From Nematopogon swammerdamellus (taxonomy: Eukaryota; Arthropoda; Insecta; Lepidoptera; Adelidae), in contig OX336348.1 of NCBI GenBank assembly GCA_946902875.1, positions 18,191,741 to 18,255,740 of the forward strand: a DNA stretch of 64,000 bases. Reading direction: 5' to 3'. This document shows, in pieces, positions 63,726-64,000 of this stretch (its first letter is position 1; the number at the start of each line of letters is the position of its first letter). Under the pieces are notes generated by a model. The model made no database searches, was not told the DNA's origin, and saw only the letters and a program-made list of their open reading frames with translations. The position numbers were made by a program, and so were the translations under genes.

Positions 63726-64000
63726 TGTTAGTCTTTGTTTGTAGATAAAAAAAAGTATCGGGTTTATGTTTCTTAGTGTTCTATATTTACTACTCTGGGC
63801 CCATCTGAAAAACAGCGCTATAGGTCGCCTTGTGCACCTATAGCCCATGCTGAGATGGTTCCATATTGTCATTACTTGTGTTGTTAATTTAGGTTTTACG
63901 TGTATAAGTTCTTTTTTGTAATGTTTTCTTTTCTTTGTGTATACCTATGTATAATGACAATAAATAATATTTTTCTTTCTTTTCTTTCTTTCTTCTATTA
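63111..64000 (+). mobile_element. LINE-F: 5'-truncated LINE 3' end
   Basis: Plus-strand Jockey/CR1-type LINE adjacent to the palindromic MITE. It has a 3' UTR with an AATAAA signal near 63960 and a (TTTC)n tail at the window end, so it continues or ends just outside. Confidence 0.8.

Overview
This window is eukaryotic and most likely comes from a moth or butterfly. It is AT-rich, has spliceosomal splice sites, and is built almost entirely of transposable elements of kinds familiar from Lepidoptera: a Penelope-like element with a GIY-YIG nuclease, a CsRn1/Kabuki-type gypsy with a CHCC gag motif and a tRNA-Trp-like primer site, a BEL element, an errantivirus-like gypsy with an env remnant, and many 5'-truncated CR1/Jockey-type LINEs with short microsatellite tails. 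The taxonomic call is inference; no diagnostic host gene was recognised.

Layout. 0-2.6 kb: a short exon of an unknown plus-strand gene, then non-coding DNA and a ~130-bp tandem satellite. 2.6-5.3 kb: a broken Penelope-like element with a degenerate hammerhead-like motif. 5.3-21.1 kb: one old minus-strand gypsy provirus. A LINE, a THAP-type exon and a short (AATAAAC)n-tailed repeat split its 3' LTR. Its RT gene is split by LINE-B, which is itself split by LINE-C. Its 5' LTR is split by LINE-E. 21-26.4 kb: satellite, then a foldback element with ~0.9-kb inverted arms, interrupted by a LINE and flanked by a YqaJ-exonuclease pseudogene. 26.8-31.8 kb: LINE-B2, a decayed gypsy-3 and LINE-D2.

32.4-33.4 kb: a candidate terminal exon (phase-compatible with the exon at 71-154, so everything between could be one large intron), followed by a 66-bp tandem array open in two frames. 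33.4-40 kb: SINE-like and MITE-like repeats, plus exons of a minus-strand gene. 40.15-44.61 kb: a complete gypsy-2 with identical 125-bp LTRs and a 4-bp target duplication, inserted in a SANT/zeste-like coding exon of that gene. 45.9-56.04 kb: a LINE-A copy cut by a pristine BEL element (46.48-53.05 kb) with identical 261-bp LTRs, a 5-bp target duplication and an intact 1703-aa gag-pol. 56-64 kb: GC-rich repeats, a deleted second BEL copy, LINE fragments, a tRNA-like sequence, a palindromic MITE and a final LINE on the plus strand.

The insertion order can be read from the nesting. The errantivirus-like gypsy is old and many-times interrupted; gypsy-2 and the BEL element are very recent and look coding-competent. 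Names such as LINE-A to LINE-F are local labels used only here.
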